Shown here: positions 16,459-26,330 of the stretch, in pieces
Layout of the letters: each line of letters starts with the position of its first letter
Numbering within the stretch: position 1 is the stretch's first letter
DNA from: Paenibacillus sp. FSL H3-0469
GTDB taxonomy: Bacteria; Bacillota; Bacilli; Paenibacillales; Paenibacillaceae
DNA length: 64,000 nt
Reading direction: 5' to 3'
Assembly (NCBI RefSeq): GCF_038051945.1
Contig: NZ_CP150302.1
Location: forward strand, 6,262,001 to 6,326,000
Translations under genes and position numbers: made by a program
Notes under the pieces: generated by a model
The model's database searches: none
What the model was told of the DNA's origin: nothing
Seen by the model: the letters and a program-made list of their open reading frames with translations, nothing else

Positions 16459-19400
16459 ATGAGCGATGACAACCAAAACAAAGAAAACCAGGGCGATGGA
16501 ATAGACGCCGGCGAACTGCTGAGCGCCTTAATGGCGATGAAGAAGGGCAATTTCTCCCACCGGATGCCTTATGACCGGACGGGGCTCGCAGGTAAGGTAG
16601 CGGATACGTTCAACGAGATTATGGATATTCAGGAGAGTCTGGTGAACGAGGTTCAGACGGTGGCCAGAGTGGTCGGCAAGGAAGGGAATCTGTCGAGACG
16701 GTTCGTGCAGAAGAATCTGGGCGGTTCCTGGGAGACGGTGACCGATTCCTTGAACGGCCTGGTGATTGACCTGATTCAGCCGACCAGCGAGATGGTCCGG
16801 GTAATTAACGCCGTAGCCAAGGGCGATCTGTCCCAGCAAGTGGAGCTTGCGATCGAAGGACGGCCGCTTACGGGCGAGTTCCAGCGAACGGCAAGCAATA
16901 TAAATATGATGGTGAACCAGCTGAGCACGTTTGCTTCTGAGGTTACACGTGTAGCGCGTGAGGTCGGTACCGAGGGTATTTTGGGCGGACAGGCTGATGT
17001 GAAGGGGGTCTCCGGCACCTGGAAGGATCTGACCGACAGCGTCAATTATATGGCGACGAATCTGACGGATCAGGTGCGCAACATCGCGGCGGTGACCACG
17101 GCCGTAGCGAACGGCGATCTGTCGAAGCAGATTACGGTCAATGCGCGCGGCGAAATCATGGAGCTGAAGAATACAATCAACACGATGGTGGATCAGCTCT
17201 CCATGTTCGCCTCTGAGGTGACCCGGGTGGCGCGTGAGGTCGGGACCGAAGGCAAGCTCGGCGGACAAGCCGATGTGAAGGATGTCTCCGGCACCTGGCG
17301 GGATTTGACCGAGAGCGTCAACTATATGGCGTCCAATCTGACGAATCAGGTGCGGAACATCGCGGTGGTGACCACGGCGGTTGCCAACGGCGATCTGTCG
17401 AAGAAGATTACGGCCGATGTGCAGGGCGAAATTCTGGAACTGAAGAACACGATCAATACGATGGTGGATCAGTTATCGACCTTTGCTTCCGAGGTGACCC
17501 GGATGGCGCGTGAGGTGGGTACGGAAGGGATTCTCGGCGGGCAGGCTGACGTCAAAGGCGTGTCCGGCACCTGGCGGGATTTGACCGAGAGCGTCAACTA
17601 TATGGCGTCCAACTTAACGAATCAGGTGCGCAATATCGCGGAAGTGACCACGGCGGTAGCCAAGGGCGACTTGTCGAAGACGATAACCGTCGATGCGAAG
17701 GGCGAGATTCTGGAGCTGAAAAGCACCATTAACATCATGGTGGACCAGCTCAGCAACTTCGCCTCTGAGGTCACGCGCGTGGCGCGCGAGGTATCTACGG
17801 AAGGGATTCTCGGCGGGCAGGCCGATGTGAAGGGCGTCTCCGGGACCTGGAAGGATCTGACCGACAGCGTGAATTTCATGGCGGGTACGCTGACGGATCA
17901 GGTGCGCAATATCGCTGAAGTGACGACTGCCGTGGCGAAGGGGGATCTGTCCAAGCAGATTACGGTGAATGCGACCGGTGAGATCCTGGAGCTGAAGAAC
18001 ACCATTAACACCATGGTGGAGCAGCTGTCGATCTTCGCTTCCGAGGTGACGCGCGTGGCGCGCGAGGTCGGCACTGAAGGGATGCTCGGCGGACAGGCGC
18101 AGGTGAAGGGCGTAGCCGGAACCTGGCGCGATTTGACCGAGAGCGTGAACTACATGGCGTCCAACCTGACGAATCAGGTGCGCAACATTGCGGTGGTAAC
18201 GACAGCGGTGGCAAACGGCGATCTGTCCAAAAAAATCACTGCCGATGTGCAAGGAGAAATTCTGGAGCTGAAGAACACAATCAATACGATGGTGGACCAG
18301 CTCTCCATGTTCTCCTCCGAGGTGACGCGTGTAGCGCGCGAGGTGGGTACAGACGGCAAGCTTGGCGGCCAAGCGCAGGTAAAGGGAGTCGGCGGCACCT
18401 GGAAGGACTTGACCGAAGGCGTAAATAACATGGCCCGCAATCTGACGGATCAGGTGCGTAATATTGCAGATGTGACCACGGCGGTAGCCAAGGGCGATCT
18501 GTCCAAGAAGATTACCGTAGACGTCAAGGGCGAGATCCTGGAGCTGAAGAATACGATCAACACGATGGTGGACCAGCTCTCTATCTTCGCCTCCGAGGTG
18601 ACGCGTGTAGCGCGCGAGGTGGGCACGGACGGCAAGCTCGGCGCGCAGGCCGAGGTGAAGGATGTCTCCGGTACCTGGAAGGATCTGACCGATACGGTGA
18701 ACTTCATGGCGAGTAACCTGACGATTCAGATGCGCAACATTGCCGGTGTAACCACAGCAGTAGCGAACGGGGATTTGTCCAAGAAGATTACAGTGGATGT
18801 CAAAGGCGAATTGCTTGAGCTGAAGAACACGATCAACACGATGGTGGATCAGCTGAATTCGTTCGCCTCCGAGGTGACGCGTGTAGCGAGCGAGGTCGGC
18901 ACGGACGGCAAGCTGGGCGGACAGGCCCAGGTGCGCGGTGTCGGGGGGATCTGGAAGGATCTGACCGATAACGTGAATATCATGGCGACCAATCTGACCG
19001 ATCAGGTGCGCGGCATCGCCAAGGTCGTGACGGCGGTGGCGAACGGTAACCTGAAGCAGAAGCTGACGGTTGAGGCGAAGGGCGAGATTGCCGAGCTGAC
19101 GGATACGATCAATAACATGATCGAGACGCTGGCCACCTTCGCTGATCAGGTCACTACCGTGGCACGCGAGGTTGGAGCTGAAGGGAAGCTGGGCGGACAG
19201 GCCAGCGTGCCGGGGGCTGCGGGTACCTGGCGTGATCTGACCGACAACGTCAATTACATGGCGAGTACGCTGACCACACAGGTACGGGCCATCACTAATG
19301 TGGCTACAGCGGTGACTAACGGCGATCTGTCACGGGCGATTGATGTGTCCGCCTCCGGGGAGGTTGCTACGCTCAAGGATAACATCAATGAGATGATCCG

Positions 19401-22167
19401 TAACCTGAAGGAGACGACCCGGATCAATACCGAGCAGGACTGGCTGAAGACCAATCTGGCCAAGTTCTCGCGTATGCTCCAGGGACAGCGCGATCTGTAT
19501 GCAGTCAGCCGGATGATCCTGTCCGAGCTGGCTCCGCTGGTATCGATGCAGCATGGCGTCTTCTATATTAATGAGCCCTCCGGCGGGGAAGCGGTTCTGA
19601 AGCTGTTCGCCAGCTATGCGTATCAGAACCGCAAGCATCTGGCGAATGAATTCCGGGCGGGGCAGGGGCTGGTCGGCCAGTGCCTGATTGAGAAGCAGCG
19701 GATTCTGCTGACTAATGTTCCGGGCGATTATGTGATGATCTCGTCCGCACTGGGCGAAGCAACGCCGCTTAATATCATTCTGCTGCCGATCATCTTCGAG
19801 GATCAGGTGCTGGCGATTCTGGAGCTGGCGACCTTCCGGCCTTACAGCGATATCGACATCGCCTTCCTGGATCAGCTTACGGAATCCATCGGCAGTGTGA
19901 TCAACACGATGCAGGCGAACCAGCGTACGGAGGAGCTGCTGATCCAGTCCCAGTCGCTCACCGAGGAGCTGCAGAAGCAGCAGCTGGAGCTGCGGAGCAC
20001 AAATGACGAGCTGGAGGATAAGGCGAAGCTGCTGGTGCTGCAGAAGGCAGAGGTGGAGAGCAAGAACCATGAGGTGGAGGTGGCCAAGCGTTACCTGGAA
20101 GAGAAAGCGGAGCAGCTTGCCCTTACCTCCAAGTACAAATCCGAATTCCTGGCCAACATGTCCCATGAGCTGCGCACGCCGCTGAATTCCTTGCTGCTCC
20201 TGGCAGAACAGCTGGCCGAGAACCCGGATGAGAATCTGCATGAGCTGCAGGTGAAGTTCGCCAAGACGATTCAGGACTCGGGGCTTGAGCTGCTGAATCT
20301 GATTAATGATATCCTCGATCTGTCCAAAATCGAATCCGGCACGATCACGCCGGATTTCAGCGAAGTCTCGCTTACGGAACTGACGGACGGGCTGGACCGT
20401 ACCTTCCGTCATATGGTGGATGCCAAGAAGCTTGACTACCGGATCAAGATTGATCCCGGTGTACCGGCCAGCATCGCTACGGATTCCAAGCGTCTGCTGC
20501 AAATCCTGAAGAACCTGCTGTCGAACGCCTTTAAGTTCACCGAGCAGGGACAGATTATGCTGCAGATCCGCAAAGCGGCCGACGGGTGGCACCCGGATAA
20601 GGAGTCGCTTGAGCGGGCCACCACCGTAATCTGCTTCTCGGTAAGCGATACGGGAATCGGCATTCCGGCGGAGAAGCAGCAGATTATCTTTGAAGCGTTC
20701 CAGCAGGCGGATGGCAGTACGAACCGGGAATACGGCGGAACGGGACTCGGGCTTGCCATCTCCCGCGAGATTGCCGAGATGCTCGGCGGGGAGATTAGCT
20801 TGTACAGTGAAGTAGGCAAGGGCAGTGTATTTAACCTGTACCTGCCGACGGAAGCTGAATTCACTGAACCGGAGCCTCCGAAGGCTCATGTTCCCGAGGT
20901 CATTGATATCACCCCGGCCAAACGCAGAAGCAGCCTTGCAAGGCCGGAAGTGGAGCCCTTCGCGGATGACCGCGATCAGATTGAACCGGGAGACCGGGTG
21001 TTCCTGATCATTGAGGATGACCAGAAGTTCAACGAGATCATTCTGGGGATGCTCCACAAAAAAGGAATCAAAGCGATTATCGCCACCAGCGGCTGGGATG
21101 TGCTGGAGCTGGTTCAGAAATACCAGCCGGCGGCCATCACGCTGGATCTGCATCTTGGCGGGGATACGGACGGCTGGCTGGTGCTTCAACAGCTCAAGAA
21201 TGATATCGGGGTGCGGCATATTCCGGTCTGCGTAATGACTGTGGATGAAGACGAGGTGCTGCTGCTGCAGAAGGGGGCTTACGATTACTTCCGCAAGCCC
21301 GTGACCAATGAGGAGCTGGAGAATGCGCTGGACCGGCTGAACCGGTTCGCGGATCATGCCACGGCTAATCTGCTGGTTGCCGTCCAGGATGAACAGGAGC
21401 GCAAGCATGTTGCCGGGCTGCTGGACAACCCGGATCTTACGCTTACTCTTGTAGAGACCGGGCGCAAAGCCTTGAACCAGTTGAACAGCAAGACGTTCGA
21501 TGCGATCGTGCTGGACAGCAGCCTGGCGGACATGAAGCTGATCCGTTTCCTCCGGGAGATGTACAAGAACGCCAGAAATAAGAGAATCCCCGTCCTGGTG
21601 CAGATGAACCGGAAGCTGACATCGGAGGAAGAAGCCGAGTGGGATGAGCTGGCGAAGATGGCGGTGCTCAAAGAGGTGAAGTCGGATGCCCAGCTGATTG
21701 ATGAATCCACCCTCGCCCTGCACCGCAAGGCAGAGAATCTGCCGCCGCTCTCCAGAGATAAGCTGGTGAAGCTCTATCAGTCGGATGAGATGATCGAGTA
21801 TAAAAAGGTGCTTGTGGTGGATGATGATATCCGCAACATCTTTGCGCTCACCTCCATTCTGGAGCGCCATCAGATGAAGGTGATCCCTGCAGAGAATGGC
21901 CAGGATGCGATCACGCTGCTGGAGCAGACGCCGGACATCGAAATTGTCCTCATGGATATCATGATGCCGGGAATGGACGGCTACGAGACGACCCGGGCGA
22001 TCCGGGAGAAGCCGGAATGGAGGGACCTCCCGATACTTGCGCTTACAGCCAAGGCGATGAAGGGGGACCGGGAGCTGTGCCTGGAAGCAGGCTGCTCGGA
22101 TTATATTACCAAGCCGGTGAACAGCGGACAGCTGTTATCGATGATGCGTACCTGGCTGGACGAATAG
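16459..22167 (+). CDS. Giant soluble HAMP-repeat hybrid histidine kinase
   Basis: Protein of 1902 residues without membrane segments. In order: two divergent HAMP-like units (1-155), nine 92-residue HAMP-type repeats (156-983), a GAF domain (about 1005-1155), a long coiled coil (1150-1225), HisKA with H1236 in SHELRTPLN, HATPase (about 1345-1465), receiver 1 (D1520-D1521, D1563), a degenerate receiver 2 (D1686, acidic pocket reduced) and receiver 3 (D1788-D1790, D1833 in LMDIMMPGMDG, KPV). This is the group III layout of fungal Nik1/Os-1 osmosensing kinases and some bacterial relatives, where stacked HAMP units sense osmotic or other stress. It lies 21 bp after the preceding kinase gene and ends at a terminator. 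The signal is unknown. Confidence 0.9.
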   Translation: MSDDNQNKENQGDGIDAGELLSALMAMKKGNFSHRMPYDRTGLAGKVADTFNEIMDIQESLVNEVQTVARVVGKEGNLSRRFVQKNLGGSWETVTDSLNGLVIDLIQPTSEMVRVINAVAKGDLSQQVELAIEGRPLTGEFQRTASNINMMVNQLSTFASEVTRVAREVGTEGILGGQADVKGVSGTWKDLTDSVNYMATNLTDQVRNIAAVTTAVANGDLSKQITVNARGEIMELKNTINTMVDQLSMFASEVTRVAREVGTEGKLGGQADVKDVSGTWRDLTESVNYMASNLTNQVRNIAVVTTAVANGDLSKKITADVQGEILELKNTINTMVDQLSTFASEVTRMAREVGTEGILGGQADVKGVSGTWRDLTESVNYMASNLTNQVRNIAEVTTAVAKGDLSKTITVDAKGEILELKSTINIMVDQLSNFASEVTRVAREVSTEGILGGQADVKGVSGTWKDLTDSVNFMAGTLTDQVRNIAEVTTAVAKGDLSKQITVNATGEILELKNTINTMVEQLSIFASEVTRVAREVGTEGMLGGQAQVKGVAGTWRDLTESVNYMASNLTNQVRNIAVVTTAVANGDLSKKITADVQGEILELKNTINTMVDQLSMFSSEVTRVAREVGTDGKLGGQAQVKGVGGTWKDLTEGVNNMARNLTDQVRNIADVTTAVAKGDLSKKITVDVKGEILELKNTINTMVDQLSIFASEVTRVAREVGTDGKLGAQAEVKDVSGTWKDLTDTVNFMASNLTIQMRNIAGVTTAVANGDLSKKITVDVKGELLELKNTINTMVDQLNSFASEVTRVASEVGTDGKLGGQAQVRGVGGIWKDLTDNVNIMATNLTDQVRGIAKVVTAVANGNLKQKLTVEAKGEIAELTDTINNMIETLATFADQVTTVAREVGAEGKLGGQASVPGAAGTWRDLTDNVNYMASTLTTQVRAITNVATAVTNGDLSRAIDVSASGEVATLKDNINEMIRNLKETTRINTEQDWLKTNLAKFSRMLQGQRDLYAVSRMILSELAPLVSMQHGVFYINEPSGGEAVLKLFASYAYQNRKHLANEFRAGQGLVGQCLIEKQRILLTNVPGDYVMISSALGEATPLNIILLPIIFEDQVLAILELATFRPYSDIDIAFLDQLTESIGSVINTMQANQRTEELLIQSQSLTEELQKQQLELRSTNDELEDKAKLLVLQKAEVESKNHEVEVAKRYLEEKAEQLALTSKYKSEFLANMSHELRTPLNSLLLLAEQLAENPDENLHELQVKFAKTIQDSGLELLNLINDILDLSKIESGTITPDFSEVSLTELTDGLDRTFRHMVDAKKLDYRIKIDPGVPASIATDSKRLLQILKNLLSNAFKFTEQGQIMLQIRKAADGWHPDKESLERATTVICFSVSDTGIGIPAEKQQIIFEAFQQADGSTNREYGGTGLGLAISREIAEMLGGEISLYSEVGKGSVFNLYLPTEAEFTEPEPPKAHVPEVIDITPAKRRSSLARPEVEPFADDRDQIEPGDRVFLIIEDDQKFNEIILGMLHKKGIKAIIATSGWDVLELVQKYQPAAITLDLHLGGDTDGWLVLQQLKNDIGVRHIPVCVMTVDEDEVLLLQKGAYDYFRKPVTNEELENALDRLNRFADHATANLLVAVQDEQERKHVAGLLDNPDLTLTLVETGRKALNQLNSKTFDAIVLDSSLADMKLIRFLREMYKNARNKRIPVLVQMNRKLTSEEEAEWDELAKMAVLKEVKSDAQLIDESTLALHRKAENLPPLSRDKLVKLYQSDEMIEYKKVLVVDDDIRNIFALTSILERHQMKVIPAENGQDAITLLEQTPDIEIVLMDIMMPGMDGYETTRAIREKPEWRDLPILALTAKAMKGDRELCLEAGCSDYITKPVNSGQLLSMMRTWLDE
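16924..19407 (+). repeat. Nine in-frame 276-bp repeats encoding HAMP units
   Basis: Nine consecutive units of exactly 92 codons, each beginning near FASEVTRVAREVG and containing GTWxDLT, VNxMA, VRNIA, TTAVAxGDLS and GEIxELKNTINTMVDQL. Units 2 and 5 are identical in protein over about 59 residues yet differ at many third codon positions; units 8 and 9 are the most divergent. The array is coding and free of gaps. Confidence 0.9.
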
Positions 22168-22202
22168 AGCAGGACGAATAGGACGGACTATGCAGACAGG
22201 AG

Positions 22203-22258
22203 CAGGAGCCAACCCCTTAGCCGCGATCAGGCGGTTAGGGCTGGCTCCTGTTTTTTTT
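22203..22258 (+). terminator. Rho-independent terminator of the kinase operon
   Basis: Long imperfect stem formed by CAGGAGCCAACCCCTTAGCC and its complement around 22231-22250, followed by eight T. Confidence 0.88.
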
Positions 22259-22283
22259 GCAAATAGGCTGTGAGTGTAGCTTA

Positions 22284-23327
22284 TTAATCCCCAGAGGGTT
22301 CGAGCCGCCGGCAGGAAGCTCTCTCGATAAAGAGGGTGTCGACTTTGACCTTGGTGCTGACTGCGGGCTGCCGGTGAAGAGAAGCGGTGAACAGATCGAC
22401 TGCCCACGCGGCCATCCGTTCTTTCTCCACATGAACCGTGGTCAGCTCCGGGGCTACAATCTGTGATTCATTGATGTTATCGAAGCCGATGACGGATACA
22501 TCCTCCGGGACGGAAAAGCCCAGCTCGCCAAGCGCTTTGATCGCGCTGATGGCGATGTAGTCACATTCACAGAAGAAGGCGGTGGGAAAAGGCTGTCCGC
22601 TGTCCTTCAATCGCTGCAGCTTGTCCCGTAACGGCGCCTGGGAGGAAAATAAGGTCGGCGGCACCTCCAGTATACTGCTCCGGGGGATCTCCACCTTCGC
22701 CTCCGCTATGGCGTCCATGAACCCGCGCTGCCGTTCCCCGAAGTTATGAATCCGCTCCTCGGATGCAATATAGCCGATCCTCCGGTGTCCGTGGCCGGTC
22801 AGATAGGTGCCCGCCTGATAAGCCCCCATATAATTATTGATCTCGACAAAATGGACAGGCAGCGCATCGAAGCAGGTATCCAGCACGATTAGGCCGGGCA
22901 GCTTGTCCGCGATATCGGCTATTCTGGCCGCATCCAGGCTGGTCCCGAGCAGAATCACGCCGCTGGTGGGCTCCTCCATCACCGCTTGAATGCCCTGCTC
23001 ATAGTGCTTCTCTTCAATCGCGGAGAACATCAGACTGTAGCCCCCCATCCGGCAGCGTTCCTCAATATGATGAATCAGCTCCCGGAAGAAGGGCTGCTGA
23101 TAATACTCCTCATGAACGAGTCCGGCATTGGTGAACACCAGGAACCGCAGGGTGGTGGGGTTCGCCTCAGCGGCGGCCGCTCTTCCCCTGCCGGTATATC
23201 CATAGGTCTCCGCCAGGCGCAGGATTCGCCCGCGTGTCTCCGGCCCGACCCCCGGCTTCCCGTTCAGCGCCAGCGAGACGGCCCCTTTGGAGACCCCGGC
23301 CAGCCGGGCAAGCTCCTCCATATTCAA
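22284..23327 (-). CDS. LacI-family transcriptional regulator
   Basis: LacI/GalR regulator of 347 residues from a TTG start at 23327, which has GGAGGT seven bases upstream. A longer frame from 23396 would put that site inside the gene and add residues before the usual N-terminus. The helix-turn-helix reads MEELARLAGVSKGAVSLALNG, followed by the hinge and a periplasmic-binding-protein-like sugar domain (VIGFDN, GHRRIGYI). Effector is unknown. It is divergent from a hydrolase operon, and the intervening region has paired TGTTTAGTT repeats that could be its operators (inference). Confidence 0.86.
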   Translation of the reverse strand: MNMEELARLAGVSKGAVSLALNGKPGVGPETRGRILRLAETYGYTGRGRAAAAEANPTTLRFLVFTNAGLVHEEYYQQPFFRELIHHIEERCRMGGYSLMFSAIEEKHYEQGIQAVMEEPTSGVILLGTSLDAARIADIADKLPGLIVLDTCFDALPVHFVEINNYMGAYQAGTYLTGHGHRRIGYIASEERIHNFGERQRGFMDAIAEAKVEIPRSSILEVPPTLFSSQAPLRDKLQRLKDSGQPFPTAFFCECDYIAISAIKALGELGFSVPEDVSVIGFDNINESQIVAPELTTVHVEKERMAAWAVDLFTASLHRQPAVSTKVKVDTLFIERASCRRLEPSGD

Positions 23328-23415
23328 TGACAAGACCTCCATTTCGCATCGTAGCTTAAGTATGTTTAGTGTAAGGGAAGGTGCCGATTTTAGCAATGAA
23401 GCGGTTATGAACCGG

Positions 23416-23534
23416 TTTGTTTAGTTATGTTTAGTTGTAAAAAATAATATTGACGATAATTATAAGGTGATGTAGGATTGCTTTAGAATAGATATAAAGT
23501 TGTTTCATCTGATTTGTTTAGTTAATGTTTAGTT
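23416..23534. promoter_or_regulatory. Two near-identical TGTTTAGTT-pair repeats, candidate regulator sites
   Basis: Two elements of 21 and 22 bp (23416-23436 and 23513-23534), each made of two TGTTTAGTT copies, stand 97 bp apart in the lacI/hydrolase divergent region. A lone TGTTTAGT lies at 23363-23370. They bracket a possible promoter at 23450-23478. The layout suits repression by looping, but the half-sites are direct rather than inverted repeats, which is unusual for LacI-family operators. Confidence 0.5.
23450..23478 (+). promoter_or_regulatory. Candidate promoter of the hydrolase operon
   Basis: TTGACG (23450-23455), a 17-bp spacer and TAGGAT (23473-23478), reading toward the hydrolase gene that starts at 23586. 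It lies between the two repeat elements. Confidence 0.45.
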
Positions 23535-23585
23535 CAATGTTGCTAATTGTATATCTGAGGATTCATACAGAAGGGAGCAGGACTT

Positions 23586-25118
23586 ATGGCTAATCCGAAG
23601 GAAGCAGGGCAGGCTGAAGCATTTCAGGGGAGGATCTCCATATCGGTGCCGGACCAGACTTCGCAGTGGGGGGTATGTGAAATTGTACTGCAAGGAGGCC
23701 CTGCAGGGGGCAATCCGTTTACAGAGGTAGCGCTGCAGGCGGAATTCTCGATGGGAGACCGTTCGGTTCTGGTTCTGGGCTTCTATGATGGAGACGGGGT
23801 GTACCGCATCCGCTTCATGCCGGAGCACCAGGGGAGGTGGACGTTCCGGACCAGCAGCAATGCGCCTGCTCTGCATGGACTTGAGGGGGAACTGGAATGC
23901 ATAGCGGCGGCAGGGGAGAATCATGGCCCGGTCCGGGTGCGGAACACCTTTCATTTTGCCTATGCGGACGGAACGCCCTATCTTCCTGTCGGCACCACCT
24001 GCTACGCCTGGACCCACCAGGGGGACGAAATGGAGCGTCAGACACTGGATACGCTGAAAGCGTCTTCTTTTAACAAAATAAGAATGTGCGTGTTCCCGAA
24101 ATCCTACTCCTATAACGAGAATGAACCGGAGTACTATCCTTATGAAGGCTCGGTCCAGGCAGGCTGGGATTACAGCCGGTTCAACCCGGCATTCTTCCGG
24201 CATCTGGAGGAGCGGATTGCAGACCTTGGGGAGCTGGGCGTCGAGGCCGACCTGATTCTGTTCCACCCGTATGACCGCTGGGGCTTCGCAGATATGGGCA
24301 AGGAGGCGGATGACCGCTATCTCCGGTACCTTGTAGCCAGACTCTCGGCTTACCGCCATATCTGGTGGTCGCTGGCCAATGAATATGATTTCATGAGCAA
24401 CAAGCTGCTGGCCGACTGGGAGAGGTACGCGCATATTGTAACGTCTTATGACCCTTACGGGCACCTGATCTCTAATCACAACGGTATAGCCTTCTATGAT
24501 TTCAACCAGCCCTGGGTTACGCATTGCAGTATTCAGCGTGTGGATGCATACAAGACCTCCGAGAATACGGACGAATGGAGACGGCGCTGGAATAAGCCTG
24601 TCGTAATCGATGAATGTGTCTACGAGGGTAATGTCGAGCATGGCTGGGGAAATATTACCGGGGAAGAGATGGTCCGGCGCTTCTGGGAAGGTGCGGTCCG
24701 TGGAGGATATGTGGGACATGGGGAAACCTACCTGCACCCGGAGGATAAGCTCTGGTGGGCCAAGGGCGGCCAGCTGTATGGCACGAGTCCTGAGCGGATT
24801 GCTTTTCTGCGGCGTGTGCTGGAGGAAGGGCCTTCAGAGGGGCTGAACCCGTTGCCTTCAGATTGGGATCTGCCCAGAGCCGGCGTGGAGAATGAATATT
24901 ATCTCTACTATTTCGGATTCAACCGGCCGGGCTTCCGCCAATTCACGATGAACCCGGAGTTCCGCTACAAGGTGGAGCTGCTGGATACCTGGAACATGAC
25001 GGTGGAAGAGCTTACGGGTAGCTATCAGGGAACCTTCAGGGTCGATCTTCCGGGACGGACCTATATGGCGGTGAGAATGACTCGCCTGCACGATGAGTAT
25101 GACTTGGAGGCTAAATAG
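23586..25118 (+). CDS. Putative glycoside hydrolase, DUF5060/apiosidase-like/DUF5605
   Basis: Protein of 510 residues. Residues 15-105 form a DUF5060-type beta domain (YRIRFMPEHQGRWTFRTSS), residues 110-400 a TIM-barrel resembling the apiosidase-like DUF4038 group (FHFAYADGTPYLPVGTTCYAW, WWSLANEYDFM, VVIDECVYEG), and the last 80 residues a DUF5605-type beta domain. The N-E in LANEYDF and E in IDECVYE are the likely catalytic acid and nucleophile. There is no signal peptide. Related proteins act on plant side-chain sugars, but substrate is not deducible. AAGGGAGCAGG precedes ATG 23586. The next gene begins right after it, so they form an operon under the divergent LacI regulator. Confidence 0.78.
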   Translation: MANPKEAGQAEAFQGRISISVPDQTSQWGVCEIVLQGGPAGGNPFTEVALQAEFSMGDRSVLVLGFYDGDGVYRIRFMPEHQGRWTFRTSSNAPALHGLEGELECIAAAGENHGPVRVRNTFHFAYADGTPYLPVGTTCYAWTHQGDEMERQTLDTLKASSFNKIRMCVFPKSYSYNENEPEYYPYEGSVQAGWDYSRFNPAFFRHLEERIADLGELGVEADLILFHPYDRWGFADMGKEADDRYLRYLVARLSAYRHIWWSLANEYDFMSNKLLADWERYAHIVTSYDPYGHLISNHNGIAFYDFNQPWVTHCSIQRVDAYKTSENTDEWRRRWNKPVVIDECVYEGNVEHGWGNITGEEMVRRFWEGAVRGGYVGHGETYLHPEDKLWWAKGGQLYGTSPERIAFLRRVLEEGPSEGLNPLPSDWDLPRAGVENEYYLYYFGFNRPGFRQFTMNPEFRYKVELLDTWNMTVEELTGSYQGTFRVDLPGRTYMAVRMTRLHDEYDLEAK

Positions 25119-25119
25119 G

Positions 25120-26157
25120 ATGTGGAAGATTGGTATAGTGGGCGCCGGGTATTGGTCAGATAAGCATTTGCAGGCATGGCAGCGTATCCCCGGCGTTCAG
25201 ATTCAAGGCCTGTGCGAACTGGATGCGGTTAAGCTGCACAGTAAGGGGGAGGCATACGGGATTCCCCGGGACATGCTGTACTCCACGCTGGAAGAGATGC
25301 TGTCTTCTGCGGAGCTGGATGTAGTGGATATTATTACTGCGCCGGATACCCATCCCGGGCTGGTCGGACTGGCCGCACAGGCCGGGAAGCATATCATGTG
25401 CCAAAAGCCTTTTGCCCGTTCTATGGAGGAAGCTTGTGAAATGGTGGAAACGGCGCGTGCTGCGGGCGTCCGGCTGATGGTTACCGAGAACTGGCGCTGG
25501 CTGCAGCCGATTCAAGCTATCCGCAAGCTGCTGGATGTGGGAGCGGCAGGACAGCTCCAGACGATCCGCTATATTCACACGGATTATTATTCACCACGGT
25601 TTGCCCCGGAGAATGAGCTGCCGCAGCCGTTCTTCCGGGAGATGCCGAGGCTGCTGTTCTATGAGATGGGGGTTCACTGGTATGATACGTGGCGCTTCCT
25701 GTTCGGGGAGCCGAAGCGGCTGTATGCGGAGACCCGGAAGGCCAGCCCGTATATTGCCGGGGAGGACGCCGGGCTGATTACCCTCGGCTATGAGGATTAT
25801 ATGGGCCTGATGGATATGAGCTGGGCCACCCGGCAGAATCTGCCGGGCAGGCTCACGCTGCCTGTGCTGCCGGACCATAAGGAACAGCTGATTATTGAAG
25901 GCGATCAGGCAACGATCAAGCTGTACAGCAGCGGTACCCTCAGCCTGATCGATAACAGCGGTACCGAGACGGTCGTGTCGGAGAAGAACGGGCTTGATTT
26001 TGAAGAGAGCCATTACCGCCTGCAGTCGCATTTCATTGAATGCCTGAACACTGGCGAGGAATTCCAGACGAGCGGCGAAGATAATCTGAAGACACTGGAG
26101 CTTGTATTCGGGACCTACCGAAGTGCGGAGGAGCATGAGGTTATTCATTTGGCATAG
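25120..26157 (+). CDS. Gfo/Idh/MocA-family oxidoreductase
   Basis: NAD(P)-dependent sugar oxidoreductase of 345 residues. It has an N-terminal Rossmann fold (KIGIVGAGYWSDKHLQAW), the conserved EKP-like motif as CQKPFAR near residue 95, and a C-terminal alpha/beta domain with the MGVHWYDTWRFLFG helix. ATG 25120 follows TTGGAGG at nine bases; the stop of the hydrolase gene is directly upstream. Members oxidise, epimerise or dehydrate sugars and sugar derivatives. With the preceding hydrolase it probably works in catabolism of the released sugar. Confidence 0.87.
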   Translation: MWKIGIVGAGYWSDKHLQAWQRIPGVQIQGLCELDAVKLHSKGEAYGIPRDMLYSTLEEMLSSAELDVVDIITAPDTHPGLVGLAAQAGKHIMCQKPFARSMEEACEMVETARAAGVRLMVTENWRWLQPIQAIRKLLDVGAAGQLQTIRYIHTDYYSPRFAPENELPQPFFREMPRLLFYEMGVHWYDTWRFLFGEPKRLYAETRKASPYIAGEDAGLITLGYEDYMGLMDMSWATRQNLPGRLTLPVLPDHKEQLIIEGDQATIKLYSSGTLSLIDNSGTETVVSEKNGLDFEESHYRLQSHFIECLNTGEEFQTSGEDNLKTLELVFGTYRSAEEHEVIHLA

Positions 26158-26330
26158 CGGGCGGTGTCCATTATGGGCGATTGTAACCGATACCCTTGGA
26201 TATACGAAGAACCGGGGAGCTTTTGTCCGGTTCTTCGCCATGCTTACCGGCAAGATTGGCTGATCGCCGGGGAATAGCGTACACTGGGTGGATAGAGTCA
26301 TTACTGAACTTAAGCTGCGGGGTGAGAAGG

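Noticed and set aside
19330..21870. Open frame of 846 codons on the minus strand inside the giant kinase gene
   Set aside because: It is antisense to a domain-rich real gene, has no recognisable domain or ribosome binding site, and long antisense frames are common opposite GC-rich codon-biased genes.
26207..26237. Terminator hairpin after the Gfo/Idh/MocA gene
   Set aside because: The 10-bp inverted repeat is perfect but no T run follows on either strand, so termination is doubtful.
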